Assembly: GCF_900178005.1 (NCBI RefSeq)
Contig: NZ_FXBS01000005.1
Location: 248,001 to 312,000 of the forward strand
Length of the DNA: 64,000 nucleotides
DNA from: Tuberibacillus sp. Marseille-P3662
Lineage (GTDB): Bacteria; Bacillota; Bacilli; Bacillales; Sporolactobacillaceae
Reading direction: 5' to 3'
The notes below the pieces were generated by a model. The model ran no database searches. It saw nothing but the letters and a program-made list of their open reading frames with translations, and was not told the origin of the DNA. Of the stretch, positions 27,010 through 39,044 are shown in pieces (position 1 is the stretch's first letter; each line of letters opens with the position of its first letter). Position numbers and translations under genes: made by a program.

Positions 27010-28152
27010 ATGAACTTTCAACTTTCCGAAGAACACGAGATGCTGCGAAAAATGGTGCGTGATTTTGCCAAAAATGAGGTGGAGCCGACAGCTGCTGAAC
27101 GCGATGAAGAAGAGCGCTTTGACCGTGAGCTATTTGACAAAATGGCAGAGCTCGGTCTTACCGGGATTCCATGGTCTGAGGCTTACGGCGGCATTGGTTC
27201 TGATTATTTAAGCTATGTGATTGCCGTTGAAGAATTATCCAGAGTCTGTGCCTCCACCGGCGTAACCTTATCTGCCCACACGTCTTTAGCGAGTTGGCCA
27301 ATTTATCAGTTTGGTAACGAATGGCAAAAACAAACATACCTCAGAGCCTTGGCAACCGGCGAAAAACTTGGCGCCTATGGCTTGACCGAACCTGGGGCGG
27401 GTTCAGATGCCGGTGCAATGCAAACGACAGCCAAACAAGATGGCGATTATTATATTATTAATGGCAATAAAGTTTTTACGACAAATGCCGGTGAAGCCGA
27501 TATTTATGTCGTATTTGCTGTTACTGATCCGGAATCACAGCAACAAGGAACGAGTGCTTTTATTATTGAAAAAAACACACCAGGATTCTATATGGGTAAA
27601 AAGGAGAAAAAGCTAGGCATCCGTTCGTCCCCGACGATGGAACTTATTTTCGAAGATTGCCGGGTACCTAAGGAAAACCTTTTAGGCACAGAAGGTGATG
27701 GGTTTAAAATTGCGATGATGACATTAGATGGCGGACGCAATGGCATTGCCGCTCAAGCTGTCGGCATCGCTCAGGGAGCCCTAGATAAGGCCGTGGATTA
27801 TGCTAAAGAACGGAAACAATTCGGCAAATCCATTGGCAAACAACAAGGGATCGGCTTCAAACTTGCTGATATGGCAACAAAGGTTGAGGCCTCTCGCCTA
27901 TTAACCTATCAAGCGGCTTGGTTGGAAGGTGCGGGTGAGGCTTACGGTCAGGCTTCGGCTATGTCAAAGTTATTCGCCGGGGATACGGCCATGGAAGTGA
28001 CAACAGACGCAGTCCAAGTATTTGGCGGTTATGGTTATACAAAGGATTACCCTGTGGAGCGCTACATGCGTGATGCAAAAATTACACAAATCTATGAGGG
28101 GACGAATGAGATTCAACGTCTGGTTATTTCTAGATATCTTATGAAAGCGTAG
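27010..28152 (+). CDS. Acyl-CoA dehydrogenase, second copy
   Basis: A 380-residue paralogue of the preceding gene with the same landmarks: [13 protein letters not shown] near 122-134 and [16 protein letters not shown] at the end. Two adjacent genes of this type usually divide substrates, for example straight short-chain and branched-chain acyl-CoA. Given icmF downstream, one copy could act on isobutyryl-CoA or 2-methylbutyryl-CoA; this is inference. AAAAAGGAG precedes ATG 27010. The stop is eight bases before the regulator start. Confidence 0.9.
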   Translation: MNFQLSEEHEMLRKMVRDFAKNEVEPTAAERDEEERFDRELFDKMAELGLTGIPWSEAYGGIGSDYLSYVIAVEELSRVCASTGVTLSAHTSLASWPIYQFGNEWQKQTYLRALATGEKLGAYGLTEPGAGSDAGAMQTTAKQDGDYYIINGNKVFTTNAGEADIYVVFAVTDPESQQQGTSAFIIEKNTPGFYMGKKEKKLGIRSSPTMELIFEDCRVPKENLLGTEGDGFKIAMMTLDGGRNGIAAQAVGIAQGALDKAVDYAKERKQFGKSIGKQQGIGFKLADMATKVEASRLLTYQAAWLEGAGEAYGQASAMSKLFAGDTAMEVTTDAVQVFGGYGYTKDYPVERYMRDAKITQIYEGTNEIQRLVISRYLMKA

Positions 28153-28159
28153 GTTGTTC

Positions 28160-28786
28160 ATGATGGATAGTAAAAACGTCGATACATCCGTTAAAGATCG
28201 AAGACTTGTACAAAAACGTCGCGAGCAGATGATTAAAGCCGGGGTCAAATTATTTACCGATAAGGGGTTTCACCGGACGACAACGCGAGAAATTGCTCGC
28301 GAAGCCGGTTTTAGCATTGGCACATTATATGAATATATCCGTTCAAAAGAAGATGTTCTCTACCTTGTCTGTGATGATATTTATACACGAGTGAAACAAG
28401 GTTTAGAAAAACAGATCGACTTTAGTGGGGATCCGTGGTCAGCTTTGCGGCAAGCCATTCAAAATTACATTTACGTGATTGACGAACTTCAAGACGAGGT
28501 CCTCGTTATGTATCAGGAAACCAAGTCATTGTCCAAAGAGGCGTTACCTTATGTTCTTAATAAAGAACGTGAAATGGCGGTCATTTTTGAAAACATTTTA
28601 AAACGATGTGTTGACCTGGGCGTTCTCCATATCGACCAAGAATGGCGTGCCTTCCATGCCCAGCAAATTTTGGTTCAATGCCAGATGTGGACGTTTCGCC
28701 GATGGGCTGTTCAAACGCAATTTACACTTGAACAGTTTGCGACAAAGCAAGTTCATTCGCTGCTGCAGAGTATCAAACCGGCTTAA
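28160..28786 (+). CDS. fadR: TetR-family regulator, probable FadR
   Basis: A 208-residue TetR-family DNA-binding protein. The N-terminal helix-turn-helix reads [20 protein letters not shown] followed by [13 protein letters not shown]. The remaining domain probably binds acyl-CoA, as B. subtilis FadR does, releasing operators when long-chain acyl-CoA is present. Its place inside the operon and the 7-4-7 palindromes before fadF and the thiolase gene support autoregulation. The start is set at ATG 28160; ATG 28163 is equally possible, and a TTG at 28154 is too close to AGG. Confidence 0.82.
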   Translation: MMDSKNVDTSVKDRRLVQKRREQMIKAGVKLFTDKGFHRTTTREIAREAGFSIGTLYEYIRSKEDVLYLVCDDIYTRVKQGLEKQIDFSGDPWSALRQAIQNYIYVIDELQDEVLVMYQETKSLSKEALPYVLNKEREMAVIFENILKRCVDLGVLHIDQEWRAFHAQQILVQCQMWTFRRWAVQTQFTLEQFATKQVHSLLQSIKPA

Positions 28787-28802
28787 AGGAGGAGAATCAT
28801 CA

Positions 28803-31800
28803 ATGTCACAACCACAAATGTACCAACCAAAAAACCATGTCAGATTTGTCACCGCGTCGAGTTTGTTTGATGGTCATGATGTTTCCATCAATATTATGAG
28901 GCGGATATTACAATCAGGGGGCGCTGAGGTCATTCATCTTGGACACAATCGATCTGTTGAGGAAGTTGTGAATGCGGCGATTCAGGAGGATGCACAAGGT
29001 ATAGCCATTTCATCTTACCAAGGCGGTCATGTGGAATATTTTAAATACATGTATGACTTGCTTCAGGAACGTGATGCCAAGCATATCCGCATCTATGGCG
29101 GCGGTGGCGGGGTGATTATTCCCGAGGAAATTAAAGAATTGCATGATTATGGTATTGCCTGGATTTTTTCACCAGAGGATGGGCGCAAATATGGTCTTCA
29201 AGGTATGATTAGTCTCATGTTAGAGGAATGTGACTTCCCAACTGTCACCCAAATTGAAAATGAATGGGAACAGGCACAAGAAGGCGATTATCGTGCCTTG
29301 TCACGCATCGTGACGATGGCTGAAAATGGCCTTAAGGCCCCCGAAGAAATGTCAGCTGCTTTAGAAACGGCTGGGCAGGGTCATCATAGCGATATTACTG
29401 CGCGGAAAACCCCCGTGATCGGGATTACGGGAACGGGGGGTGCCGGCAAAAGTTCATTAACGGATGAACTGGTTCGCCGGTTTATTAATCATTATCCCGA
29501 GAAAAAACTCGCGATTATTTCCGTCGATCCGACCAAACAAAAAACGGGTGGCGCTTTACTTGGCGATCGCATTCGCATGAACGCGATTCATCATCCAAAT
29601 GTGTATATGCGATCGTTGGCTACAAGAAAATCGAAAACGGAGCTGTCAGCTGCTGTTCGCGATGCCATTCAAATGGTCAAAGCAGCCCCCTTTGACATGA
29701 TTATTGTGGAAACAAGCGGGATCGGCCAAGGAGATGCGGAAATCACGGAAGTATCTGACGTCTCTATGTACGTCATGACAAGTGAATTTGGTGCACCCTC
29801 GCAACTTGAAAAAATTGATATGATTGATTTTGCAGATTTGATTGCAGTTAATAAATTTGACCAAAAAGGTTCCGAGGATGCCCAAAAAGAGGTGCAGAAA
29901 CAGTATCAACGCGGTCACTTATTGTTTGATCAAGATCCAAAGGAGATGCCCGTTTATGGAACGATTGCCAGCCAGTTTAATGATGCGGGAACGAATATTT
30001 TATTTAGCGCTTTAATGAAAGCGGTAACAAATAATGTCGAATTGGATTGGGAGGTGCCGGATGCTCAAGCATTAACGGTCAAACGACAAAACGTTGTCAT
30101 CCCGGCAGAACAAACGCACTATTTAAATGATATTGTTCGTACCGTTCGCAGCTATCACGAGTTGATTAAGCAAGAAGTGAAAGCAGCGCGGCGCTGTTTC
30201 CAAATTCAGGGCACCATCGAAGCGATGCAAAATATGAATCAGACCAATGATATTGACATAACTAAATTAGAGGATCTCAAGGCCAGTTGGTGGAACCAAT
30301 TGCATCCTGATTCAAAGACAATTCTAGAAGGCTGGGATGATCTCAAAGATAGATATAAGCAGAAGACATTTACCGTTAATATCCGTGGCAAAGAAATTGT
30401 CAATGAGTTAACCACTCAAAGTTTATCTGGCCTGGACATCCCCAAAATCGCTTTGCCAAAATATGAGGACTGGGGCGAGATTCTACAATGGGTCTATAAA
30501 GAAAATGTTCCGGGTTCATTCCCTTATACTGCGGGTGTATTTCCGTTAAAACGCAAAGGTGAAGATCCGAAACGGCAATTTGCTGGTGAAGGTACGCCAG
30601 AGCGGACTAACCGGCGTTTTCATTATCTTTCTAAGGATGACGATGCCAAACGATTAAGCACCGCTTTTGACTCTGTAACGTTATACGGTGAAGATCCCGA
30701 CCGCCGTCCTGATATCTACGGAAAAGTGGGTGAGAGCGGCGTCAGTATTTGTAATTTAGATGACATGAAGAAGCTTTATGCCGGTTTTGATTTATGTGCA
30801 CCATCAACCTCGGTATCGATGACGATTAATGGTCCGGCGCCGATCATACTCGCGATGTTTATGAATACCGCGATAGATCAACAGTTAGAAACATTCACAA
30901 CGGATAACGGTCGAAAACCTACGGAGGTTGAAGCGGCTGAAATTAAAGCGGCAACGCTGCAGGTCGTTCGTGGTACTGTCCAAGCGGATATTTTAAAAGA
31001 AGATCAGGGTCAAAATACATGCATTTTCTCTACTGAATTTGCTTTGCGTCTCATGGGTGATATCCAACAATATTTCACAGACCATCAAGTGCGCAATTAT
31101 TATTCGGTGTCAATCTCGGGTTATCATATTGCTGAAGCTGGTGCTAATCCGATTTCTCAGTTGGCCTTCACCCTCGCTAACGGATTCACCTATGTGGAGT
31201 ATTACTTAAGCCGGGGCATGGCTATTGACGATTTTGCACCCAATTTGTCTTTCTTCTTTTCTAATGGCCTCGACCCTGAGTACACAGTAATTGGGCGCGT
31301 GGCCCGCAGGATTTGGTCGGTTGTCATGAAAAATAAGTATGGGGCCAATGAACGTAGCCAGAAGTTAAAGTATCATATCCAAACGTCGGGACGTTCTCTG
31401 CATGCCCAAGAAATGGACTTTAATGATATTCGCACAACGCTGCAAGCCCTTATGGCAATTTATGATAATTGTAACTCGCTTCATACCAACTCCTATGATG
31501 AAGCAGTGACCACTCCTTCGGAAGAATCGGTGCGCCGGGCGATGGCGATCCAAATGATTATCTCTAAAGAAATGGGTTGGGCTAAAAATGAAAATCCCCT
31601 TCAAGGGTCTTTCATTATTGATGAATTAACGGATCTTGTTGAAGAAGCGGTGCTAGCCGAATTTGATAGAATCAACCAACGCGGTGGTGTGCTCGGAGCG
31701 ATGGAAGTTCAATATCAGCGCGGAAAGATTCAAGACGAATCGATGTATTATGAAATGCAAAAGCATAGCGGAGCATTGCCAATTGTTGGTGTTAACACTT

Positions 31801-32078
31801 ACCTTAACCCGAACCAAACAGATGATTCTGAAGCTAACCAAGACCTCCAGTTAGCTCGAGCATCAAAAGAGGAAAAGGAGCAACAAATCAGCCATCTTAA
31901 AACGTTTCAGCAAATTCACGAAGACGAGTCAGAGGCTGCTCTTCATCGATTAAAGCAAGTAGCGCTGACTGAAGGCAATATTTTTGCAGAACTGATGGAA
32001 ACGGTTAAAGTGGCTAGTCTTGGACAGATCACAAGGGCGCTCTATGACGTTGGAGGTCAATATCGCAGGAATATGTAA
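28803..32078 (+). CDS. icmF: Fused isobutyryl-CoA mutase IcmF
   Basis: A 1091-residue adenosylcobalamin enzyme that interconverts isobutyryl-CoA and n-butyryl-CoA; some members also act on isovaleryl/pivalyl-CoA. Domains in order: the B12-binding domain (about residues 14-145, with DGHDVSI supplying the cobalt-ligating His), a MeaB-like GTPase chaperone with Walker [10 protein letters not shown] (about 207-215), a linker, and the TIM-barrel mutase domain (from about 560; [14 protein letters not shown] is a signature). The fused order is diagnostic of IcmF. ATG 28803 lies ten bases after AAAGGAGG; the open frame upstream is inside the regulator gene. The product feeds the beta-oxidation enzymes encoded upstream. 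Confidence 0.95.
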   Translation: MSQPQMYQPKNHVRFVTASSLFDGHDVSINIMRRILQSGGAEVIHLGHNRSVEEVVNAAIQEDAQGIAISSYQGGHVEYFKYMYDLLQERDAKHIRIYGGGGGVIIPEEIKELHDYGIAWIFSPEDGRKYGLQGMISLMLEECDFPTVTQIENEWEQAQEGDYRALSRIVTMAENGLKAPEEMSAALETAGQGHHSDITARKTPVIGITGTGGAGKSSLTDELVRRFINHYPEKKLAIISVDPTKQKTGGALLGDRIRMNAIHHPNVYMRSLATRKSKTELSAAVRDAIQMVKAAPFDMIIVETSGIGQGDAEITEVSDVSMYVMTSEFGAPSQLEKIDMIDFADLIAVNKFDQKGSEDAQKEVQKQYQRGHLLFDQDPKEMPVYGTIASQFNDAGTNILFSALMKAVTNNVELDWEVPDAQALTVKRQNVVIPAEQTHYLNDIVRTVRSYHELIKQEVKAARRCFQIQGTIEAMQNMNQTNDIDITKLEDLKASWWNQLHPDSKTILEGWDDLKDRYKQKTFTVNIRGKEIVNELTTQSLSGLDIPKIALPKYEDWGEILQWVYKENVPGSFPYTAGVFPLKRKGEDPKRQFAGEGTPERTNRRFHYLSKDDDAKRLSTAFDSVTLYGEDPDRRPDIYGKVGESGVSICNLDDMKKLYAGFDLCAPSTSVSMTINGPAPIILAMFMNTAIDQQLETFTTDNGRKPTEVEAAEIKAATLQVVRGTVQADILKEDQGQNTCIFSTEFALRLMGDIQQYFTDHQVRNYYSVSISGYHIAEAGANPISQLAFTLANGFTYVEYYLSRGMAIDDFAPNLSFFFSNGLDPEYTVIGRVARRIWSVVMKNKYGANERSQKLKYHIQTSGRSLHAQEMDFNDIRTTLQALMAIYDNCNSLHTNSYDEAVTTPSEESVRRAMAIQMIISKEMGWAKNENPLQGSFIIDELTDLVEEAVLAEFDRINQRGGVLGAMEVQYQRGKIQDESMYYEMQKHSGALPIVGVNTYLNPNQTDDSEANQDLQLARASKEEKEQQISHLKTFQQIHEDESEAALHRLKQVALTEGNIFAELMETVKVASLGQITRALYDVGGQYRRNM

Positions 32079-32113
32079 CTGCATCGAGTGATATGTCTCG
32101 ACCCTTGTTTTTA

Positions 32114-32155
32114 TCCTTTAAGAATAAAAAACTGATTAAAGGACTTGATTTTTTT
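32114..32155 (+). terminator. Possible weak terminator after icmF
   Basis: TCCTTTAA (32114-32121) can pair with TTAAAGGA (32136-32143) around a 14-base loop, with a T-run from about 32149. The AT-rich stem makes it doubtful, but it is the only candidate after the operon. Confidence 0.4.
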
Positions 32156-32269
32156 AGTCAACATGTTTAAAAATAATGATGACACTTTTTATTAAGCATA
32201 GTTTGAAGTAATTTGTCTATAATGGTGGATATATTAAGAACAGTTTGGACTGAAAGGGTGCAATTGGCA

Positions 32270-32713
32270 ATGACGATGACAGCTAATGGACAGCCGATGA
32301 TTGAAAGAGTTCATGATCTGCTTGAAAAGGATGGGCAGCCGAAGAATTTTTATGATCTTGTTGCACAATTAGATATTGGTGGCGCGGATGATGACCGCGG
32401 TCGTGCTTTAACCCGGCTTTTTACTAATATGACTGTCGATGGTCGATTCATATGTATCGGTGACAATTATTGGAGTCTGAAAAAGTGGTATCCTGTTGAC
32501 CAGCGTGAAGAAGAAGTGGCTATCAAAATGAAATCAAAAGATAAGAAAGATAAGAAAGAGAAGAAAGGGAAAGCCGCTGATGATGTCGAGGTTGAGGATG
32601 AATTGGAAGGCTTGGATGAAGACCTTGATCTTGATCTTGACCTTGACTTAGATAAGGATGATGAAGCTGATAAGGGAGAACAACCGGCTCATGATGATAA
32701 CTATGACGACTAA
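32270..32713 (+). CDS. rpoE: RNA polymerase delta subunit
   Basis: A 147-residue delta subunit, the Firmicute RNA polymerase component that helps core recycling and promoter selectivity. The N-terminal HARE-HTH domain (about residues 8-75) contains LTRLFTNMTVDGRFICIGDNYWSL and KKWYPVDQ. A lysine-rich hinge and a disordered acidic tail with repeated Asp-Leu pairs follow. The tail is shorter than in B. subtilis. I choose ATG 32270, which lies nine bases after GAAAGGGTG; a longer frame from 32213 would add residues absent from the family. TATAAT at 32218-32223 is a probable -10. Position before pyrG is conserved. Confidence 0.92.
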   Translation: MTMTANGQPMIERVHDLLEKDGQPKNFYDLVAQLDIGGADDDRGRALTRLFTNMTVDGRFICIGDNYWSLKKWYPVDQREEEVAIKMKSKDKKDKKEKKGKAADDVEVEDELEGLDEDLDLDLDLDLDKDDEADKGEQPAHDDNYDD

Positions 32714-32721
32714 GAAAAGTT

Positions 32722-32836
32722 TTGCTTTTTAACAGCGTGTTTGGTACAATCATTTTTGGGCTATTAATTCGAATAATAAAGGATTCAAAGTCATAGTGAG
32801 GCCCTCCTATTTTTGGAGCGGCGTCACTTTTTTTTA
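32722..32836 (+). promoter_or_regulatory. pyrG promoter with GGGCT start and attenuator
   Basis: TTGCTT (32722-32727), 17 bases, and TACAAT (32745-32750) place the transcript start at the G of GGGCT (32758-32762). The terminator 32796-32836 pairs GTGA-GCC-CTCC with GGAG-GGC-TCAC and is followed by eight T. In B. subtilis, low CTP causes repeated G addition at such a start, and the G-tail pairs with the C-rich left arm to prevent termination. The same parts are present here. Confidence 0.85.
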
Positions 32837-32921
32837 TGGGAAAGTTTCTTCAGGAGCTCCCGATTGTCAGGTTAACGTTGAAACTTTCAATACAGACTAA
32901 CCCTATATAACTTTTTGATGA

Positions 32922-34541
<1,620 letters not shown>

Positions 34542-34638
34542 AGGTACGAGCGAGGAACACCATTAAGTATGATTCAAACGCTTGAGGTTTTTGGCACAGA
34601 GGTTTATAGGTGAAAAGGTGAAAAAGGGAAGCTGGTCA

Positions 34639-34670
34639 ATAGGGGGAGGCGATCCCCCCTATATTTTATA
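34639..34670 (+). terminator. Terminator after pyrG
   Basis: TAGGGGG (34640-34646) pairs with CCCCCTA (34555 plus 100, that is 34655-34661) around an eight-base loop, followed by TATTTTAT. It lies about 100 bases after the stop. Confidence 0.75.
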
Positions 34671-34721
34671 ATTCAGCACGCTTCGATAAATTCCTTCAAA
34701 TTCCCCAAAATTTTTACATAA

Positions 34722-35249
34722 TCAGTAAAAATCCTGTTCTGTTAGGATTTCGTATGTCGATAAATATAGTAAATGATACGCATAAAAAGCAGCTAATGTT
34801 GAAGGGTGTCCGACTTTTTGACCATCATCCATCGGAATCATTGATCGATTCGAGTCTGTATTGATGACGATGTCTGTCATAGACGCCCATTGTGGCACTG
34901 TTTGTGGGGTGATGATGACACATGATGTGCCTCTTGCCTGTAATTGTTTTGCGGTATCTGCAACATCTGCAGTTTGGCTAGTATCATCGATAATAAGGGC
35001 TCGATCCCTTTCCGTTGTCGCAACTAGCTCCTCATTTTGGAATAGAAATTGAGCTTCTGGAATGGCATTAGGGCCACAAACAGCTTCATAGGCAACCCCA
35101 ATCATCCGGCCCATACCCCAACAGTAGATCGTGCCATCAGCAATGGACGCTTGAGTCAGTAATCGCGCACCATCTTCAATGTCGAAGGCACTGTTTTCAT
35201 TGATGTTTTCGAAAATCCCTTGGAGTTGTGTTTGATAAATTTTGTGCAT
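34722..35249 (-). CDS. ywjG: DUF2529 protein (YwjG)
   Basis: A 175-residue protein of the DUF2529 family, the B. subtilis YwjG group, which sits at the same place between pyrG and spo0F. It has features of a sugar-isomerase (SIS)-like fold, with IYCWGMGRMIGVAYEAV and ALIIDDTSQTADVADTA regions, but no proven function. I choose ATG 35249, eight bases from AGGAGG; the in-frame GTG at 35258 overlaps that signal. It is the only minus-strand gene in the conserved block and is divergent from spo0F. Confidence 0.82.
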   Translation of the reverse strand: MHKIYQTQLQGIFENINENSAFDIEDGARLLTQASIADGTIYCWGMGRMIGVAYEAVCGPNAIPEAQFLFQNEELVATTERDRALIIDDTSQTADVADTAKQLQARGTSCVIITPQTVPQWASMTDIVINTDSNRSMIPMDDGQKVGHPSTLAAFYAYHLLYLSTYEILTEQDFY

Positions 35250-35322
35250 CTTAAGCACCTCCTACCCGATTATTTTCATCGTAACATATAGGAATCTGAT
35301 GGAGTGATATGTAGATTTTAGC

Positions 35323-35348
35323 AGGAGTTTAGAAATATGTGGCGAAAT
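35323..35348 (+). promoter_or_regulatory. Candidate SigH promoter of spo0F
   Basis: AGGAGTT (35323-35329), 14 bases, then GAAAT (35344-35348) resembles the SigH pattern AGGAWWT-N12-14-GAAT with one mismatch in the -10. B. subtilis spo0F is known to use SigH. No convincing 0A box is visible. Confidence 0.45.
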
Positions 35349-35416
35349 ATCCAATCTAGAAAAGAATGCAGGTAGATAGATCTTTATAACAGATGAAGTA
35401 GGAAAGGCGGATGATC

Positions 35417-35782
35417 ATGGCTCAGCAAAAATTACTGATAGTGGATGATCAATATGGGATTCGAATTTTACTTGATGAAATATTTCAAAAAGAGGGTTAT
35501 CAAACATTTCAAGCAGCTAATGGTGTTCAAGCCTTGGATATCGTTAAAAACGAGCAGCCCGGTCTCGTTGTTTTAGATATGAAAATTCCCGGTATGGATG
35601 GACTGGAAATTCTAAAGCGGGTTAAAAAGGATTACCCAGATATCAAGGTGATTATTATGACAGCCTATGGCGAATTGGATATGATTCAAGAAGCGATTGA
35701 CCATGGTGCTGTGACGCATTTTTCTAAACCATTCGATATTGAGGAAATATTATCGGCTGTTAAAGGTGAACTTCCGGTCTGA
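35417..35782 (+). CDS. spo0F: Sporulation response regulator Spo0F
   Basis: A 121-residue single-domain receiver. It accepts phosphate from sporulation sensor kinases and passes it to Spo0B, the second step of the phosphorelay to Spo0A. The acidic pocket Asp10-Asp11, phosphorylated Asp54 ([12 protein letters not shown]), the Thr in [14 protein letters not shown] and the Lys in HFSKPFD are all present at the expected places, and there is no output domain. ATG 35417 is nine bases after AAAGG and gives the right numbering; ATG 35411 is too close. The order ywjG-spo0F-fbaA is that of B. subtilis. Confidence 0.96.
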   Translation: MAQQKLLIVDDQYGIRILLDEIFQKEGYQTFQAANGVQALDIVKNEQPGLVVLDMKIPGMDGLEILKRVKKDYPDIKVIIMTAYGELDMIQEAIDHGAVTHFSKPFDIEEILSAVKGELPV

Positions 35783-35969
35783 TCATAAAAAAGGTTTGGT
35801 GAATGGAAGATTTTAAGTTATTAAAGTCAACCATTTTCTGATTAATTTCATGTTATGATATAATTGATTTTGCCTAAGCCGATTAGGGTGAATGGGTTTG
35901 CTTGTCTTTTTAATGAAATGTGTGAGAGTAGCAAACTAAAGCTGATATGTCATAAAGGAGGACACACTT

Positions 35970-36833
35970 ATGCCATTAGTTTCAATGACGGAAATGCTTA
36001 AGAAGGCCAAATCTGAGCATTATGCCGTTGGTCAATTTAACATTAATAACCTCGAATATACGCAAGCGATTCTTCAGGCAGCTGAAGATGAACAATCGCC
36101 GGTCATTCTAGGAGTTTCTGAAGGGGCAGCCAAATATATTGGCGGTTTTCATGTAACTGTCCAATTGGTTAAAGCTCTTATGGAACAGTATGGCACTACT
36201 GTTCCCGTCGCCATCCATTTGGATCATGGATCTTCCTTCGACAAATGTGTACAAGCGATTCGGGCCGGATTCACTTCGGTCATGATTGACGGCTCTCATT
36301 ATCCTTTGGAAGAAAACATTGCTCTAACGAAAAAGGTCGTTGAGGCCGCACATCCTGCAGGGGTTTCCGTGGAAGCTGAACTAGGACGTATTGGTGGTCA
36401 AGAAGATGACGTTGTTGTTGAAGATGCTGAGGCTGCCTACGCGATTCCATCTGAGTGCAAGCAGCTGATTGATGAAACAGGTGTGGATTGTTTTGCTCCA
36501 GCACTTGGTTCGGTTCACGGTCCATATAAAGGCGAACCCAATCTCGGCTTTGATCGTATGGAAGAAATCAGCAAATTAACCGGCGTTCCGCTCGTGCTTC
36601 ATGGAGGCAGCGGCATACCGATTGCTGATGTACAAAAAGCGATTCGCTTTGGTCATGCCAAAGTTAATGTCAATACGGAAAGTCAAATCGCTTCTGCTCA
36701 AGTTGTGCGTCAAGTTTTAGATGAAAAACCCGAACTGTATGATACACGTAAGTACTTTGGTCCAGCACGTGATGCTATTAAAGAAACAGTTGTTGGCAAA
36801 ATGCGTGATTTTGGTTCGTCCAATAAGGCATAA
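35970..36833 (+). CDS. fbaA: Class II fructose-1,6-bisphosphate aldolase
   Basis: A 287-residue zinc-dependent aldolase that splits fructose-1,6-bisphosphate into dihydroxyacetone phosphate and glyceraldehyde-3-phosphate in glycolysis, and the reverse in gluconeogenesis. Landmarks are [11 protein letters not shown] (catalytic Asp and a zinc His near residues 80-90), the [11 protein letters not shown] segment and VLHGGSGIP (third zinc His). The N-terminal PLVSMTEML opening is typical. GGAGG precedes ATG 35970. The 187 bases upstream contain no recognised signal beyond AT-rich promoter-like DNA. Confidence 0.96.
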   Translation: MPLVSMTEMLKKAKSEHYAVGQFNINNLEYTQAILQAAEDEQSPVILGVSEGAAKYIGGFHVTVQLVKALMEQYGTTVPVAIHLDHGSSFDKCVQAIRAGFTSVMIDGSHYPLEENIALTKKVVEAAHPAGVSVEAELGRIGGQEDDVVVEDAEAAYAIPSECKQLIDETGVDCFAPALGSVHGPYKGEPNLGFDRMEEISKLTGVPLVLHGGSGIPIADVQKAIRFGHAKVNVNTESQIASAQVVRQVLDEKPELYDTRKYFGPARDAIKETVVGKMRDFGSSNKA

Positions 36834-36908
36834 GTTTAAGCCAATTGGATAACGGTTAGGTTAAGTCACTTGATTCATCAATAACTTTTTAGGGGGGAGT
36901 TGCCTAAG

Positions 36909-37562
36909 ATGAAATATTTCATTGATACGGCAAATGTTGAGCAAATTTCGGAAATTAATGACTGGGGCATTATTGACGGTGTGACGACGAATCCGACACT
37001 TGTTGCTAAAGAAAACGCGGATTTTACTGAGCGATTAAAGGAGATCACAGCTATTGTATCGGGTTCGGTTAGCGCTGAAGTCGTCGCAACAGATGCTGAA
37101 GGCATGATTGCAGAAGGCAAACAACTTGCTGCCATCGCGCCGAATATTACGGTCAAAATTCCGATGACATCAGAAGGACTGAAAGCAGTTAGTCATTTGC
37201 ATGCAAATAACATTGATACCAATGTGACCCTTGTGTTTTCTGCCAACCAAGCTCTTCTAGCTGCAAGAGCCGGGGCAACTTATGTTTCGCCTTTTATCGG
37301 TCGGCTTGATGATATTGGGCAAAGTGGCACTGAGTTAGTGGGACAGATTGCTGAACTATTTGCGGTGCATGAGCTAGATACGCAAATTATAGCAGCTTCT
37401 GTTCGCCATCCCCAACATGTTATTGATGCCGCGTTATCCGGTGCTGATATTGCGACACTGCCTTATAAACTGTTCAGTCAGCTCGTCGGGCATCCATTGA
37501 CTGATAAGGGATTAGCGGCATTTCTGGAAGACTGGCATCAATATAAAGGGAACCAAAAGTAA
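36909..37562 (+). CDS. tal: Transaldolase / fructose-6-phosphate aldolase family (Tal, YwjH)
   Basis: A 217-residue protein of the short transaldolase subfamily (B. subtilis YwjH), which transfers a dihydroxyacetone unit in the non-oxidative pentose phosphate pathway. It opens [13 protein letters not shown], the Schiff-base Lys is in NITVKIPMT (about residue 83-84), and the conserved [11 protein letters not shown] and IIAASVRHP follow. ATG 36909 is nine bases after AGGGGGGAG, while a TTG at 36900 touches that signal. It follows fbaA by 75 bases without a terminator, so the two may be co-transcribed. Confidence 0.93.
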   Translation: MKYFIDTANVEQISEINDWGIIDGVTTNPTLVAKENADFTERLKEITAIVSGSVSAEVVATDAEGMIAEGKQLAAIAPNITVKIPMTSEGLKAVSHLHANNIDTNVTLVFSANQALLAARAGATYVSPFIGRLDDIGQSGTELVGQIAELFAVHELDTQIIAASVRHPQHVIDAALSGADIATLPYKLFSQLVGHPLTDKGLAAFLEDWHQYKGNQK

Positions 37563-37674
37563 AAGATTTAATGCATAATGCATCTACTTTTACACATAAT
37601 ACGGTGTAAAATATGACATCAGGGTTTATGTATATGTACCATAACCGTGAGATGACAGAAAAGGGAGTCAACCC

Positions 37675-38961
37675 ATGGATAAGCTAATGATTGAAGGCGG
37701 TCAGCGCCTTAAAGGGACCATACAAGTCAGCGGAGCAAAGAATAGTGCAGTTGCGTTGATACCGGCAGCTATTTTGGCGAAAGACACTGTTACCATTGAC
37801 CAATTACCAAATATTTCAGACGTACAGACCCTGTCCGAATTGTTGGAGGAAATTGGTGGTACTGTCCAATTGGAAGGTGATGCATTGACTGTTGACTCAA
37901 GTCAAATGGTATCTATGCCGCTTCCAAATGGCCGGGTGAAAAAGCTAAGAGCTTCCTACTATTTAATGGGAGCTATGCTGGGCCGGTTTAAAAAAGCTGT
38001 TATTGGTTTGCCTGGAGGGTGTAATCTTGGCCCACGTCCCATTGATCAACACATTAAAGGTTTTGAGGCCCTAGGTGCCGAAATTACAAATGAGCAAGGG
38101 GCAATCTATTTGCGTGCTGAAGAACTGGTGGGTGCACGCATTTACCTTGATGTTGTCAGTGTCGGGGCAACGATTAATATTATGTTGGCGGCTGTAAGAG
38201 CCAAAGGCAAAACCGTCATTGAAAACGCGGCGAAGGAACCGGAAATTATTGATGTTGCAACGTTGTTGACGAGTATGGGAGCTAAAATTAAAGGTGCGGG
38301 AACGGACGTTATCCGCATTGAGGGTGTTCAAGAGTTACACGGCTGCCGTCATTCGATTATTCCTGATCGTATCGAGGCTGGAACATTTATGGCTGCGGCT
38401 GCTGCCATGGGTGACCAGGTTCTCATTGATAATGTCATTCCACAGCACGTTGAATCTTTGACGGCAAAACTTCGTGAAATGGGGATCCAGGTAGAGATCG
38501 GTGATGATCAAATGATGATTTCTAATTCAGGAGATCCGTTTAAGAAAATTGATGTCAAAACACTGGTATACCCAGGATTCCCGACGGATTTACAGCAACC
38601 TTTGACATCGCTGTTAACGCAGGCTGATGGCACAAGCATGGTCACCGATACGATCTATACATCCCGTTTCAAACATGTCGATGAACTGCGGCGAATGGGT
38701 GCGGATATCAAGGTTGAAGGAAGTTCGTCAATCATTCACGGTCCGGTGACCTTACAAGGTGCACGCGTCCGGGCAACAGATCTACGCGCAGGAGCGGCTT
38801 TAGTGATTGCGGGTTTAATGGCCGACGGTGTTACGGAAGTGACAGGCGTTGAGCATATTGACCGTGGTTACAGCCTTTTAGTAGAAAAGCTAAAAGGTAT
38901 TGGTGCCAAAATTTGGCGTAAAGACTTGGATACCCGAGAGCAAGAGCAGGTTATAACTTGA
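37675..38961 (+). CDS. murA2: UDP-N-acetylglucosamine 1-carboxyvinyltransferase 2
   Basis: A 428-residue MurA, the enzyme that adds enolpyruvate to UDP-GlcNAc in the first committed step of peptidoglycan synthesis. The catalytic, fosfomycin-reactive Cys lies in [15 protein letters not shown] (about residue 116). [14 protein letters not shown] near the start and FPTDLQQP are also typical. It is the second of two MurA genes in this window (the other at 60304). Its place between tal and glpX is that of B. subtilis murAB. ATG 37675 follows AAAGGGAG. Confidence 0.95.
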   Translation: MDKLMIEGGQRLKGTIQVSGAKNSAVALIPAAILAKDTVTIDQLPNISDVQTLSELLEEIGGTVQLEGDALTVDSSQMVSMPLPNGRVKKLRASYYLMGAMLGRFKKAVIGLPGGCNLGPRPIDQHIKGFEALGAEITNEQGAIYLRAEELVGARIYLDVVSVGATINIMLAAVRAKGKTVIENAAKEPEIIDVATLLTSMGAKIKGAGTDVIRIEGVQELHGCRHSIIPDRIEAGTFMAAAAAMGDQVLIDNVIPQHVESLTAKLREMGIQVEIGDDQMMISNSGDPFKKIDVKTLVYPGFPTDLQQPLTSLLTQADGTSMVTDTIYTSRFKHVDELRRMGADIKVEGSSSIIHGPVTLQGARVRATDLRAGAALVIAGLMADGVTEVTGVEHIDRGYSLLVEKLKGIGAKIWRKDLDTREQEQVIT

Positions 38962-39044
38962 TATTCATCTTGGAAATCGTCTAATCAGGCGGTTTTCCAT
39001 TACAAATAAATGGAAGCGTTTTACATTGAGGGGGAGAACCGGAT

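Noticed and set aside
28608-28802. N-terminal extension of IcmF
   Set aside because: It overlaps the end of the TetR gene in another frame, and a strong AAAGGAGG precedes ATG 28803, where the B12 domain begins.
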